Assembly (NCBI RefSeq): GCF_000003605.2
Contig: NW_003122420.1
Location: 57,941-68,524, forward strand
DNA: 10,584 nt
From: Saccoglossus kowalevskii
Taxonomy: Eukaryota; Hemichordata; Enteropneusta; Harrimaniidae
Reading direction: 5' to 3'
A program made the translations under genes and the position numbers. The stretch's first letter is position 1. Each line of letters begins with the position of its first letter. Positions 1 to 7,933 of the stretch are shown here, piece after piece. A model generated the notes under the pieces. That model saw only the letters and a program-made list of their open reading frames with translations, searched no databases and was not told the origin of the DNA.

Positions 1-598
1 CAAATTAGGTAATTAATATGTACTGATATTACCCTAAAAACTATCAGGTATGTGCAGTGTTCCAAGTTTTATTGAAATGTTACGATTAGTACTTGAGATA
101 TCAGTGGAAAAGCCGAAAATTGATTAATCATTATGTAAATTAGGTAATTAATAATATTAACAGATTTTTACCCAAAACTAATCAAATCTGCGCATTAGTT
201 CAGAGCATCCATGTGCCAAGTTTCATTGAAATCCAATGAGTGGTTCTTCAAAAATCAGTGGAACAGTCATAGAACAGCTTAAAATCAGTTAATTATCATG
301 CAAATTAGGTAATTAATATTCATAGATTTTTACCCAAAACTAATCAAATCTGCACACTAGTTCAGAGCATCCATGTGCCAAATTTCATCAAAATCCAATG
401 AGTGGTTCTTCAGATATCAGTGGAACAGTCTTGGAACAGCTAAAAATCAGCTAATTATCATGCAAATTAGGTAATTAATATTCATAGATTTTTACCAAAA
501 CCTAATCAACTCTGCGCATTATCCCAGAGCATCTATGTACCAAGTTTCACCAAAATTTGATTAGTGGTTCTTGAGATAACGGTGGAACAAAAAAAGTG

Positions 599-650
599 AC
601 ATACATACATACATACATACATACATACAGACATACAGACATACAGACAG
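599..650. repeat. (CATA)n/(CAGACATA)n microsatellite
   Basis: About seven perfect CATA units are followed by three units of CAGACATA and a final CAGACAG. It lies immediately 3' of the fourth core repeat of the flanking element, so it is probably part of that element. Confidence 0.9.
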
Positions 651-671
651 GGTAACTGTCAAAAAGTATAT

Positions 672-682
672 CCCTCAAAGGG
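672..682 (+). other. Short hairpin at the end of the repeat element
   Basis: CCCT-CAA-AGGG can pair as a 4-bp stem. It lies just downstream of the microsatellite, where Helitron/Helentron-type elements carry a 3' terminal hairpin. The stem is very short, so it is only suggestive by itself. Confidence 0.3.
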
Positions 683-690
683 TTAATGGG

Positions 691-1476
691 GTTAATAGAT
701 CTATTGGTGACAGTTATTATCAATTATCTTTTTAACCAAGCGACATGTGTTGTCTTTCTTGGCATATATTTTTCAACCCAGATAAGACATTATATTGTCT
801 ACCCCATTTTGACTTCATTATAACAAATGATTTTTTTTAATGGACCCAAATTTACATAAATGCAGAACTTCATTGATTGTTTATTTCAGTAGATAAATGG
901 TAATTGTGGAATGGTAGGAGAAATTTGCTTTGAAGCGTTGTATAGTTTTACTCCATATAAACACACCATATCACTCATTTCTAATTACCATGTTTTCAAT
1001 AGGATCACTGTTTAATAGTCACTCCATCAAATTTGTTTATACCAGCTCAATATATCACAAGCTGTTCATGAAAGTATTGGGGTTAATACTGAATTATTAT
1101 TTAATACTTTGACTGTCCCTTTCTATTCACATAGGCTAAGATCATATTTTCATTCAAGATATTAACACTAGGATATTAGAACCCCCAATACCATCATGTC
1201 CATTAATCAATACTGATCAAAATTGATGACAAAATCCAACTGGGCTTTGAGTCAAGCCAAACGGCAGACAGATTAAAATCATTAATACTGATGAGAAATC
1301 ATATTCATCATAATGTGCATCATGAGTTTGCGAAGGATAATAAGTTGCTATGACGATAGAGATTGTCAGATCATAAGTTTGAGGAATCATTCTCAGGGTG
1401 AAGGAATACATATATTCATTAAAATAGCTAGTGGGATTATGGAAGGATATGTTGCAATAGCCTGAGTCATCTATCA
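691..1476. other. No recognised gene or repeat
   Basis: AT-rich sequence with only short open frames on either strand. A frame of 60 codons at 930-1112 (+) and one of 86 codons at 1217-1477 (-) show no recognisable motif. The right part may belong to the retrotransposon remnant that follows, but no similarity was recognised. Confidence 0.5.
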
Positions 1477-1989
1477 TTGAAACTAATGCACAGGAAATAC
1501 AAGTTACTCCTAACTGGTGCTGGTTGGAAAGTTCTTAACAGCCAAATTTCAAAACAAATTACACAAAGTATACCTAAACAGATGCTGTATGTCCAGATGG
1601 CTGTAGGCAACAGAAAGATAGGAAGACCTAAGCTGAGGTTTAAGGACAAATGCAAAACCAGCTTGTTGGGATGTAACGTCAACCCCAAGACATGGGGAAA
1701 GTTAGCTGCAAACAGAACTTCTTGGAGGTCAGCCGTGACAGTCGGCACTAAGCTCCACAAAAATGTCATCATCTTAGACCTGAAGGCAAAGTGTCAGCAA
1801 CGAAAAGAAAGAATTTCAAATCCTTGTTGTGTAAGTCTGACCTGCGGAAATTGTTCCAGAAGCTTCACTTCCAATATTCTGCTTAGACCGTCTATCAAGA
1901 CGAAAAGAGCCATATATAATTCATTCCTGGTTCACATTCTGTTTTTTCTTTATAGTGCTTGTACAATATTTACATACCATAGTCCATAA
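1477..1989 (+). pseudogene. Decayed C-terminal tail of a non-LTR retrotransposon ORF
   Basis: The open frame has 170 codons. Residues about 31-85 read SIPKQMLYVQ, GNRKIGRPKLRFKDKCK and TWGKLAANRTSWR, the pattern IPKQ-LYG-L-x-G-R-GRPKLRFKD-CK...W..LA.DR..WR found downstream of the reverse transcriptase in many animal LINE-type elements and their host-annotated fragments. Residues about 107-130 (QQRKERISNP, then TCGNCSRSF) match the Arg-rich and Cys-x2-Cys zinc-knuckle end of the same proteins. The two histidines expected after the cysteines are missing (the sequence reads SIKTK), so the finger is broken. No reverse transcriptase or endonuclease is seen upstream, so this is a 5'-truncated or rearranged copy. 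An AT-rich stretch (about 2029-2060) could be its 3' tail. It lies antisense to the UNC13-like gene. The exact clade is not assigned. Confidence 0.7.
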
Positions 1990-2060
1990 ATTTCTAGTTG
2001 TAATTGTTTTCAGTTGACAATGTTCCAGAATAAAAAAATTTTAAAATAATAAAGTAATTT

Positions 2061-3041
2061 TCTATATGAGCATAATGTTTCAATTTTGATATTTTCAACA
2101 CAGATTGGATGTGTTACCTATGCGTTTCTGTGATTGATGGCCCCCTTATGGTGCTTTATGAACGCCAGACTGGCAGAATGTGACCATCGTTGAATATTAT
2201 TCCCTTATGATTTTTACACTGCCACAATTTATCGTGTAGTAAAAACACATGCTTATCTTTACGCTTAGTCTGTTTAATGAGAATTGACATCACACGTGGG
2301 CGAGTCTAACTTATTATCATGTAAATATTTCAATTAAAATATGGAAATTTGGAATATGACCCACAGCCTATACAGTTTTATCGAATTGACACCTTCATGC
2401 TGAGCACAAATACTGAGTTTAAATACATTGGGTGGGAGGTGGGCGGGTACAGTAGGGTGAGTATGGTTTCACTATGTAAAATTCAGATTGTCAACTTATC
2501 GAATCTGATCTATATTACTGTGTTAAACCATACTTTATTTTATATACCAAACAAGTATCGATAGAACTTTTGGGAAGTTTACAAAAACACACCTAGGAGA
2601 TGGATAATCTGTCGGGAGCTCCAAACCAATGAATATGATAATTCTAAATACAGTACAACCTAAAACACACAAATAATTTAAATACAGCAACTGTGAGAGA
2701 AAACATACAGCAACTCAGTGGAATATGTCCAGAATTCAGTGGAGAGACTTAAATATATAAATTGTGCTTTGAACTAAAAACTAGCAAAATATAGGTTCCT
2801 ATCACTTAACTAAGAGAGCTTGTGCAAGCAGGGGAAAGACTCACATTCACTTGGAATTTGGGTTTTTAATACTGAAAATTTTACACCATATCCCATTTTT
2901 TTAAAGCTTGACTCTGACTGTGTGTACTCAACAACTTTAGATCACTGAACACATTTGATATAATCACCTTATCAAATCGGTCATCATATATGAAGGGTTC
3001 AACTGATATAGGATGAACTCTCAATGAACAATCTTACTCAC
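2061..3041. other. Intron of the UNC13-like gene or unassigned sequence
   Basis: This stretch lies 3' of the exon ending at 3042. I looked for a continuation of the C2 domain on the minus strand, expected to read like D-x-L-x-h-x-h-W-D-x-D, and saw none here or further left. The frame 2349-2564 (+) has no recognisable motif. The next exon is probably outside the window. Confidence 0.5.
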
Positions 3042-3276
3042 AATCTGAACTTTTCATTCCATACAGGATTTAGGGTTTCTCTCTTGACTTCCGTGACTTT
3101 TATCATCATGGCTGGGAGCTGATCTCGTACACTTTTATTTTTCTGCTTCTCTTTTTTACTTCCCCTGTGTTTTAAACTCAATTTCTTCTTAGGTTTATCT
3201 TCTTTCTCTTCTTCCAATTCTTGTTCAACCCCAGCCCCAGGCATGAGACCCAGCATGCAATAGGGATCACTGTATC
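3042..3276 (-). CDS. UNC13-like gene, exon for C2 core with charged insert
   Basis: This 235-base exon starts after TTCCTAG and ends at the strong donor GTGAGTAAG, leaving two bases (TT) of a split codon. It encodes YSDPYCMLGLMPG, an acidic run (EQELEEEKED), a Lys/Arg-rich run (KPKKKLSLKHRGSKKEKQKN), then DQLPAMMIKVTEVKRE and TLNPVWNEKFR. SDPYC and NPVWNEKF are core C2 motifs. The insert of about 40 residues between them is much longer than in a typical C2 domain and resembles the long basic insert of BAIAP3/UNC13D C2A. Acidic then basic charge blocks suggest a flexible, possibly membrane-binding loop; that part is inference. Read without splicing, the frame stops right after the donor, as expected for an exon end. 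Confidence 0.92.
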
Positions 3277-6200
3277 CTAGGAATAGGGTCAGAATACATG
3301 CATCATATTTTCGTCATGACTCATTGGAAATATGAGTATGATTTAGTGCTCTGGGTTTCATATTCATGGATAATATATTTGAAATTAAGTACCACATGAT
3401 AATCCTTTTTAGAGCTGGCATGTAAGTACTATATGGCCAAATCATAATAACTATGTAATTACAATAATAGTGTATTGATTTCTACACAAAATTTTGTTTG
3501 TAGAAATAGCATTTCACTATGTTCAACATTAATAATGTCAATCAAGTTATTATTATGAATATAGATAAGAAGTGGCTTGTAAACTATAGAATATGTGAAT
3601 GGGTAAACAATTATATTAGGTATGTGGGTAATTTGGTGGATGACGGGTATGGAGGAAGCTTGTATGGATGATGTGTGGGTAGATTGGATATAAGTTGGGT
3701 GTGTGGGTATATTGGATGGAGGAAGGATGTGTGGGTAGATTGGATGAATGATGGGTGGATGGGTACCTTGGATAGAAGTTGGGTGTGTAGGTAGATTGGA
3801 TGGAGGAAGGATGTGTGGGTAGATTGGATGAATGATGGGTAAATGGGAAGATGTGTGGATGGGTACATTGGATGGAAGATGGGTAGATTGGATGGAAGAT
3901 GGGTGGATGGGTAGATTGGATGGAAGATGGGTAGATTGGATGGAAGATGGGTGGATGGGTAGATTGGATGGAAGATGGGTAGATTGGATGGAAGATGGGT
4001 GGATGGGTAGATTGGATGGAAGATGGGTAGATTGGATGGAAGATGGGTGGATGGGTAGATTGGATGGAAGATGGGTAGATTTGATGAAAGATGGGTAGAT
4101 TGGATGGAAGATGGGTGGATGGGTAGATTGGATGGAAGATGGGTAGATTGGATGGAAGAAGGGTAGTTTGGATGGAGGATGGGTAGATTGGATGGAAGAT
4201 GGGTAGATTGGATGGAAGATGGGTAGATTGGATGGAAGATGGGTAGACTTAATAGATGATGGGTATGTGCTTTAGATTGGAAGGATTACGAGTAGATGCA
4301 TATTATGTATTTGTGAATAGATAATAGATAGATGTGAAACGAAAAACAATTAAATCAATGAAAACATACCATTTGCATCTTTTGCATCTAAGTCCTTAGC
4401 TCCGACAACTGTCACATTTAGGATTAGGGTAGGTTTCTGTGATAAGATAAAACAGGAATCACAATTTGACATGTTTACACAACATAGCACACTCTTTAAC
4501 CTTTTAGCATAGAGCTTGTCATATCTTCACTGTATAATGAAACATTAACACATGTTGGTTTGACAAATAATAACTATCACAATAAAAAGAAATACACCAG
4601 GATGGTAACTATATCAGTGAATACAATAAAATAGGTACAGTGATACAGCACTTTTAAGACTGACTCAAAAATAATTCTACCTCATTCTACATTTCGTCAG
4701 TCATTCTACCGCTTGCATCTGATGGAGTAGCTCGTTACTGTAAAAGCTCATGCGAACCATTAATTTTGAGTAAGTCTAAAAAGTGCTATATCACGTACTG
4801 TGCCTACCGGGTATTTTTACCAGGGGGTATATAACTGTTGGATTCTAGTATATTAGTCTACTTCTCCACATGCAATTGTAAATTTGAAGGCTGAATCCTA
4901 CAGGGATTCATAGTTACACCAGGGCACCGTTAATATTAGCAATATGTCCTGTAAGACGATAATAGTAGTTCTTTGGCCTATCAATCACTTAATACAAAAT
5001 AGTATTGCTCTGCTGAAAGTTGAACTAAAAATAATCCCACTTTATTTCAATGCATACTCCCATATTCAACATGAAATCAACATGATTATATTAATATTCT
5101 GGGCATATTATACTTTTTTTGTTTTTTTTTCATTATTTGACACATTGAACTTTAAATGCACGCTTCCATAGGAAATTAGTGAAAAAAGTTCGCAGAACAT
5201 TTCCTTTTAAAAACCTATCTCAGTATATATCCCCCGGATACACCATAAAATCAATTAGTTGCCGTAAATGCACGTATAAAATAAATTAGTATATCCTGAA
5301 ATAAATCAATCATGCAAAAATCTGTCTTGTAAGTGGTATATACAATTGGACATTTAGGCGTAATATTATTCCTGAAATACCATGACAACCAATCAGAAAA
5401 TGCATTCATTATTCATCATACCAGGTAACAACAAAATTGGGTCTGTCTATTTAATTTAAACATGGGAACCATTGTCTCAAGCTGAGTAAAGAATAATATA
5501 GGTCCTAGTTGTGAGGACAATAGCTAGTGTATATCCAGTCATTTCTAACGATAGTCGAGATACGATACAATTTACGTGGTAATACAAATAGCTGTAGAAT
5601 TGTTTAGCGTAATATGGTGCTGCAAATATATATAAACAAATGATTTCAGTTGCTCATAGCAATAGCAAGACACTAAGCAATTACAGGATAATGGTTACCA
5701 GCTGTGGATTGAACAAAAACATTCTGTTTGGTAATTAGATTGCTATACGCTACCTGCTCCTCCGAGGCTTGTGCCAGAAAGTGGGAATGATCTTCATCAT
5801 GTACGTGAAATGCCTAGCAAAGAAATGAAAGAAAGAAACAATTTGAAACTCAATATTCCATCAGTGTATTATAATAAATAACACATCTTGCCAAAAACCA
5901 TTTCCATTAGTTGTATCATGTCAGTAATTGTATTTCACTAAATTGGCAATTGTCCACATTATAACATGTGCTTTCAATGATAGGTATATATTGTATTACT
6001 ATATTGCATTTATTCAGTACTGAAACGAATAATACAAATGATGATAAACTTGGTAGATAAATGCATGCAATTGCCAATTAAAGGTACCATACTAGCTCAA
6101 AGTTTCCAATCAAGTCCAAAATACTATGAAATCACGTATTTTAGGAATTTGTATGCATAGTGGCTAATGTTTGTACTAATGCACAAACGGCAGACATTTA

Positions 6201-6566
6201 AGTCTCACATTTGAGTCTCATTTTAAATTCGAAAAATAAAAATTGCAAAACATCAAACCATAATTTGGGTAGGCAAAACAAGTTGTCCAACAGGTAAATA
6301 AATATTATGCAATATGTTCTGCACGAGAGACCCTTTCTGTATATTTGTTAGTCAACAAGCAGGCGGTAAAAAAAGATAATAAATTTAAAATTCTAGTGGT
6401 ATGTTGTACAACATCTCACTTATATCATTAAGTGCACGAAGCATAAGATATAGCTTGAAGTCAAAGTGGGATCTGACCTTATATGTTTCTAAGCATTATT
6501 GCTTTAAAGAAATCAGGTGCAGTCCACTTACACACTCAACTGCTTCAAATAATTTCATTATTACAG
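3042..6566 (-). CDS. UNC13-family (BAIAP3/UNC13D-like) gene, internal part, four exons
   Basis: Four minus-strand exons, in coding order 6566-6532, 5813-5754, 4436-4370 and 3276-3042, have AG acceptors and GT donors, and their phases fit at every junction (0, 0, then 1). Joined, they give about 132 residues: a helical lead-in containing LFEAVECAFHV, an acidic/His stretch, then a C2 domain with strand LILNVTVVGAKDL, loop KDANGYSDPYCMLG, a charged linker, and TLNPVWNEKFRL. Lead-in helix ending in AF, C2 loop SDPYCMLG, long charged insert and NPVWNE in this order are typical of the first C2 domain of BAIAP3 and UNC13D (Munc13-4), from knowledge of the family. Those proteins promote SNARE-dependent fusion of dense-core vesicles and lysosome-related granules, at membranes in a calcium-dependent way. 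Both aspartates expected in calcium-binding loop 1 (KD and SDP) are present. Start, stop, MUN domain and second C2 domain are outside the recognised part. Ferlins or synaptotagmins are less likely, because the lead-in and insert fit UNC13D/BAIAP3 better. Confidence 0.85.
3466..3521. repeat. 55-bp imperfect foldback in intron
   Basis: An inner near-palindrome TTTCTACA...TGTAGAAA (3479-3506) is nested in outer arms ATAGTG (3467-3472) and CACTAT (3515-3520). The two arms align over about 20 bases with a few mismatches. It lies in the intron between the exons at 3042-3276 and 4370-4436. It could be a tiny MITE relic or a chance AT-rich hairpin. Confidence 0.5.
3617..4262. repeat. Intronic minisatellite, 20-bp unit with 48-bp higher-order repeat
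   Basis: The basic unit is GGGTAGATTGGATGGAAGAT. From 3901 a 48-bp higher-order unit (GGGTGGAT plus two basic units) repeats with starts at 3901, 3949, 3997 and 4045. One extra basic unit (4093-4112) then precedes another GGGTGGAT at 4113. From 4121 to 4260 seven plain 20-bp units run in tandem, the last ones decaying. The left part (3617-3860) is more diverged and contains an 84-bp duplication (starts 3694 and 3778). The plus strand is G-rich, so pre-mRNA of the minus-strand gene carries the C-rich version. Open frames across it on both strands come from periods with few stop codons and are not genes. Confidence 0.95.
4370..4436 (-). CDS. UNC13-like gene, exon for C2 strand 1 and calcium loop 1
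   Basis: Sixty-seven bases encode KPTLILNVTVVGAKDL then DAKDAN and the first base of a Gly codon. The acceptor is TTTTATCTTATCACAG and the donor GTATGTTT. This is the first beta strand and the start of calcium-binding loop 1 of a C2 domain; the Asp in AKDANG is the position that binds calcium in many C2 domains. The split Gly codon is completed by the next exon (GA of GGA), giving the hallmark ANGYSDPYCMLG across the junction. That the motif forms exactly across the splice is strong evidence for both exons. Confidence 0.9.
4632..4806. mobile_element. ~175-bp MITE with TA-flanked inverted repeats
   Basis: The left end reads TA-GGTACAGTGATACAGCACTT and continues TTAAGACTGACTCAAAA. The right end, reverse-complemented, reads TA-GGCACAGTACGTGATATAGC then ACTTTTTAGACTTACTCAAAA. 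The arms (about 4634-4677 and 4760-4804) align over about 44 bases with one 4-base insertion and few mismatches. A TA dinucleotide flanks both ends, as expected for a Tc1/mariner-type target duplication. There is no coding capacity. It lies in the intron between exons 5754-5813 and 4370-4436. Superfamily is inferred from the TA only. Confidence 0.7.
4807..5753. other. Intron sequence, nothing further recognised
   Basis: This is the rest of the 1317-bp intron between the 60-nt exon and the first C2 exon. It is AT-rich with poly-T runs around 5113-5130. A 75-codon plus-strand frame (4944-5171) is hydrophobic and AT-driven, with no motif recognised. Confidence 0.6.
5754..5813 (-). CDS. UNC13-like gene, 60-nt exon (pre-C2 segment)
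   Basis: Sixty bases, twenty codons, phase 0 at both ends: AFHVHDEDHSHF followed by LAQASEEQ. The acceptor has a very strong pyrimidine tract (TTTCTTTCTTTC...TTTGCTAG). The donor, CAG|GTAGCG, is weaker than average but acceptable. The pattern AF-hydrophobic-x-(acidic)3-H-x-x-hL matches the short segment that precedes the first C2 domain in BAIAP3 and UNC13D. The next exon opens directly with the first C2 beta strand. Being a multiple of three in phase 0, the exon could be skipped without a frameshift. Confidence 0.8.
5814..6531. other. Intron between microexon and 60-nt exon
   Basis: A 718-bp AT-rich stretch bounded by the donor GTAAGTGG and the acceptor TTTCTTTGCTAG, read on the minus strand. 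No gene, repeat array or foldback was recognised in it. Confidence 0.6.
6532..6566 (-). CDS. UNC13-like gene, 35-nt microexon (lead-in helix)
   Basis: This short exon encodes VIMKLFEAVEC after two bases of a split codon. The acceptor side shows a pyrimidine tract (CACTTCTCTC) ending in TTCAG, and the donor is GTAAGTGG, close to consensus. It ends in phase 0, exactly what the next exon (5813-5754) needs. The peptide continues as KLFEAVEC-AFHV, which fits the hydrophobic pattern before the first C2 domain in BAIAP3/UNC13D proteins. The frame stays open a few codons upstream of the chosen AG, so the 5' edge is less certain than the donor. It is the weakest of the four exons because it is so short. 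Confidence 0.6.
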
Positions 6567-7640
6567 CTGAATTCAAATGAGAGAAGTGTGTACCTCACTC
6601 ACACTGCTGCATTGTGTTTAAAATTCAATCATGAATATCTATAGAATTACAAGTAGTAAATTGGAAACCATTTAAAAAGATCCAGGTTATATTTAAAATA
6701 TTTAAATAGCAGAAGTCCGAATTTTCTATTCCATTTGATTGCCTGTGGAAGCTGCAATTATCTTTGCAAAAATTATGTTGACATTCGTTTTTTTTTTTTT
6801 GCATAATTACATGCATACATATGTGCGACATAAATTACAGTATGGATGTGTACGTAAATTTTGAACATCGAACACACAAACGAATGAACACATGGACAGA
6901 CAGATGCAAGGAACTGAGCAATTTCAGGATTTAAGTCTAAAACAATGGAGACTAACAGTCTGCAGTAAAGCAATTAGATAAATGTCAAACTGACAAAAAA
7001 ATAATAAATAATGGTAAATGGACAAGAACAGGATCAGCTTTAATCAGCAGGGCCATGGATGCGCTTTCTAAATTATTTATGTATGCATTATTTATTTTAA
7101 TGCATAATAGGCAATCTATCTTGACCAAATGTATGGACATGCATATATAATACATCAAAGAATGAAGCTTTGTACATACATGCATTTTAATCTGACCATA
7201 GGTTTGGTGGAAAATAACATTACCTAATAAACCATATCAATTTTTTATTTACCGCTTAACTCAGAAAGTGTGTCAACCCTCCTTTCCCATCTGGGAGACA
7301 TAAATGTCAGATTTTTAGATGCAAAGAAAAATACATGATTCATGGATCAAATCCTCTAATGTTTTTATCACCTAGGGTTGTAGAAAACAAACACTATACA
7401 GAGAATTTGCACCATTAAGCCCTCTCTAGGGTCAACATGTATATCAGGTTCCAACATTACAATGACGTTATATAAGATGCATGCAGACATCCATTTAAAA
7501 ATAACTGACAATATCACAATGATGCATATAAGAGGTTGGAGAGTTAGATTAAAAAAAAAGACTTGCAGAGTTTGAAATTAGATTGTCACATATAAAAGTC
7601 AGAAATTACATCAAGGTGAAAACTTATCAGTATGTTAAAG
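6567..7640. other. Upstream intron or intergenic sequence, no gene recognised
   Basis: AT-rich sequence with a T13 run (6788-6800) and several CATACATA-like patches (6805-6830, 7140-7185). Minus-strand open frames of about 66 codons (6625-6831, 6773-6973, 6985-7185) overlap each other in simple AT-rich sequence and have no recognisable domains. Confidence 0.5.
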
Positions 7641-7790
7641 TGAGGGAGTCGTCACCTGCGCATGCGTACGATGACCATAGCGAGTCATTGTTTACAAACA
7701 AGTATCTACCCATGAGCCTTTGCGTTTTTAGCGCGTGTTGCTATCATTGCTTGGGACTTAATTCCCGCAGGTGTGCAGGTGACAATGATT
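7640..7790. promoter_or_regulatory. CpG-dense patch with NRF1-like site (tentative)
   Basis: In sequence otherwise poor in CpG, 7648-7692 carries five CpGs, and TTTGCGTTTTTAGCGCG (7719-7735) adds three more. TGCGCATGCGTA (about 7657-7668) is close to the palindromic NRF1 consensus. GTCACCTGCGCA (7651-7662) and TGTGCAGGTGAC (7772-7783) form an imperfect inverted repeat around the patch. It could be a small promoter, or a short foldback element that keeps its CpGs because it is young. No transcript evidence is available. Confidence 0.25.
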
Positions 7791-7933
7791 TTTACATCCT
7801 TGAAATTTGAGAGGATCCATATAATCAGCATGACAATGACATACAGAGTTTTTACATTTACTGATTAAGGTATTAAAGAACAAACATAGAAATAATACGT
7901 AGAAACTATAACTGCAGTATGTAAGTAGACTGG

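Larger units (their letters stand above)
1..690. mobile_element. Pearl/HINE-like element: ~163-bp core repeats, microsatellite, 3' hairpin
   Basis: The block starting CAAATTAGGTAATTAAT recurs at 1, 136, 301 and 463. Copies 2 to 4 are close relatives (periods 165 and 162). Copy 1 is shorter and more diverged. Shared inner motifs include ATAGATTTTTACCCAAAACT, CAGAGCATCCATGTGCCAA and GAGTGGTTCTTCAGATATCA. The last copy stops near 590 and runs into an ATAC microsatellite (599-650), then GGTAACTGTC and a small hairpin CCCT-CAA-AGGG (672-682). Tandem core repeats of about 150 bp followed by a tetranucleotide microsatellite and a 3' hairpin are the layout of pearl elements of bivalves and of Helentron-associated (HINE) elements. 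No transposase is present, and the left end is cut by the window edge. Assignment to that class is inference from layout. Confidence 0.6.

Noticed and set aside
1467-1772. Minus-strand frame of 101 codons with hydrophobic stretches
   Set aside because: It is the antisense shadow of the LINE-tail frame at 1477-1989, which has recognisable motifs.
2100-2225. GC-richer stretch with GCCAGACTGGC palindrome, considered as an exon on the minus strand
   Set aside because: No minus-strand frame gives a C2 continuation, and no matched acceptor and donor pair in the required phase was found.
2930-3000. Minus-strand peptide EPFIYDDRFDK before a GTGATT donor, considered as the next C2 exon
   Set aside because: The phase required after the exon ending at 3042 gives an immediate stop, and the intron would be only a few tens of bases.
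3611-3868. Minus-strand frame reading YPSTHLP/IHPSFIQSTHTSFLHP repeats
   Set aside because: It is a product of the same minisatellite with no start context or domain, and is intronic to the UNC13-like gene.
3832-4098. Plus-strand frame of 88 codons rich in Trp, Gly and Asp (WMEDGWMGRLDGRW repeats)
   Set aside because: It is entirely inside the intronic minisatellite. The 48-bp period is a multiple of three and lacks stops, and the frame lies antisense within a gene intron.
7583-7810. Plus-strand frame of 75 codons over the CpG patch
   Set aside because: No recognisable domain; its length is within what chance allows, and the CpG patch may be regulatory or repeat-derived.
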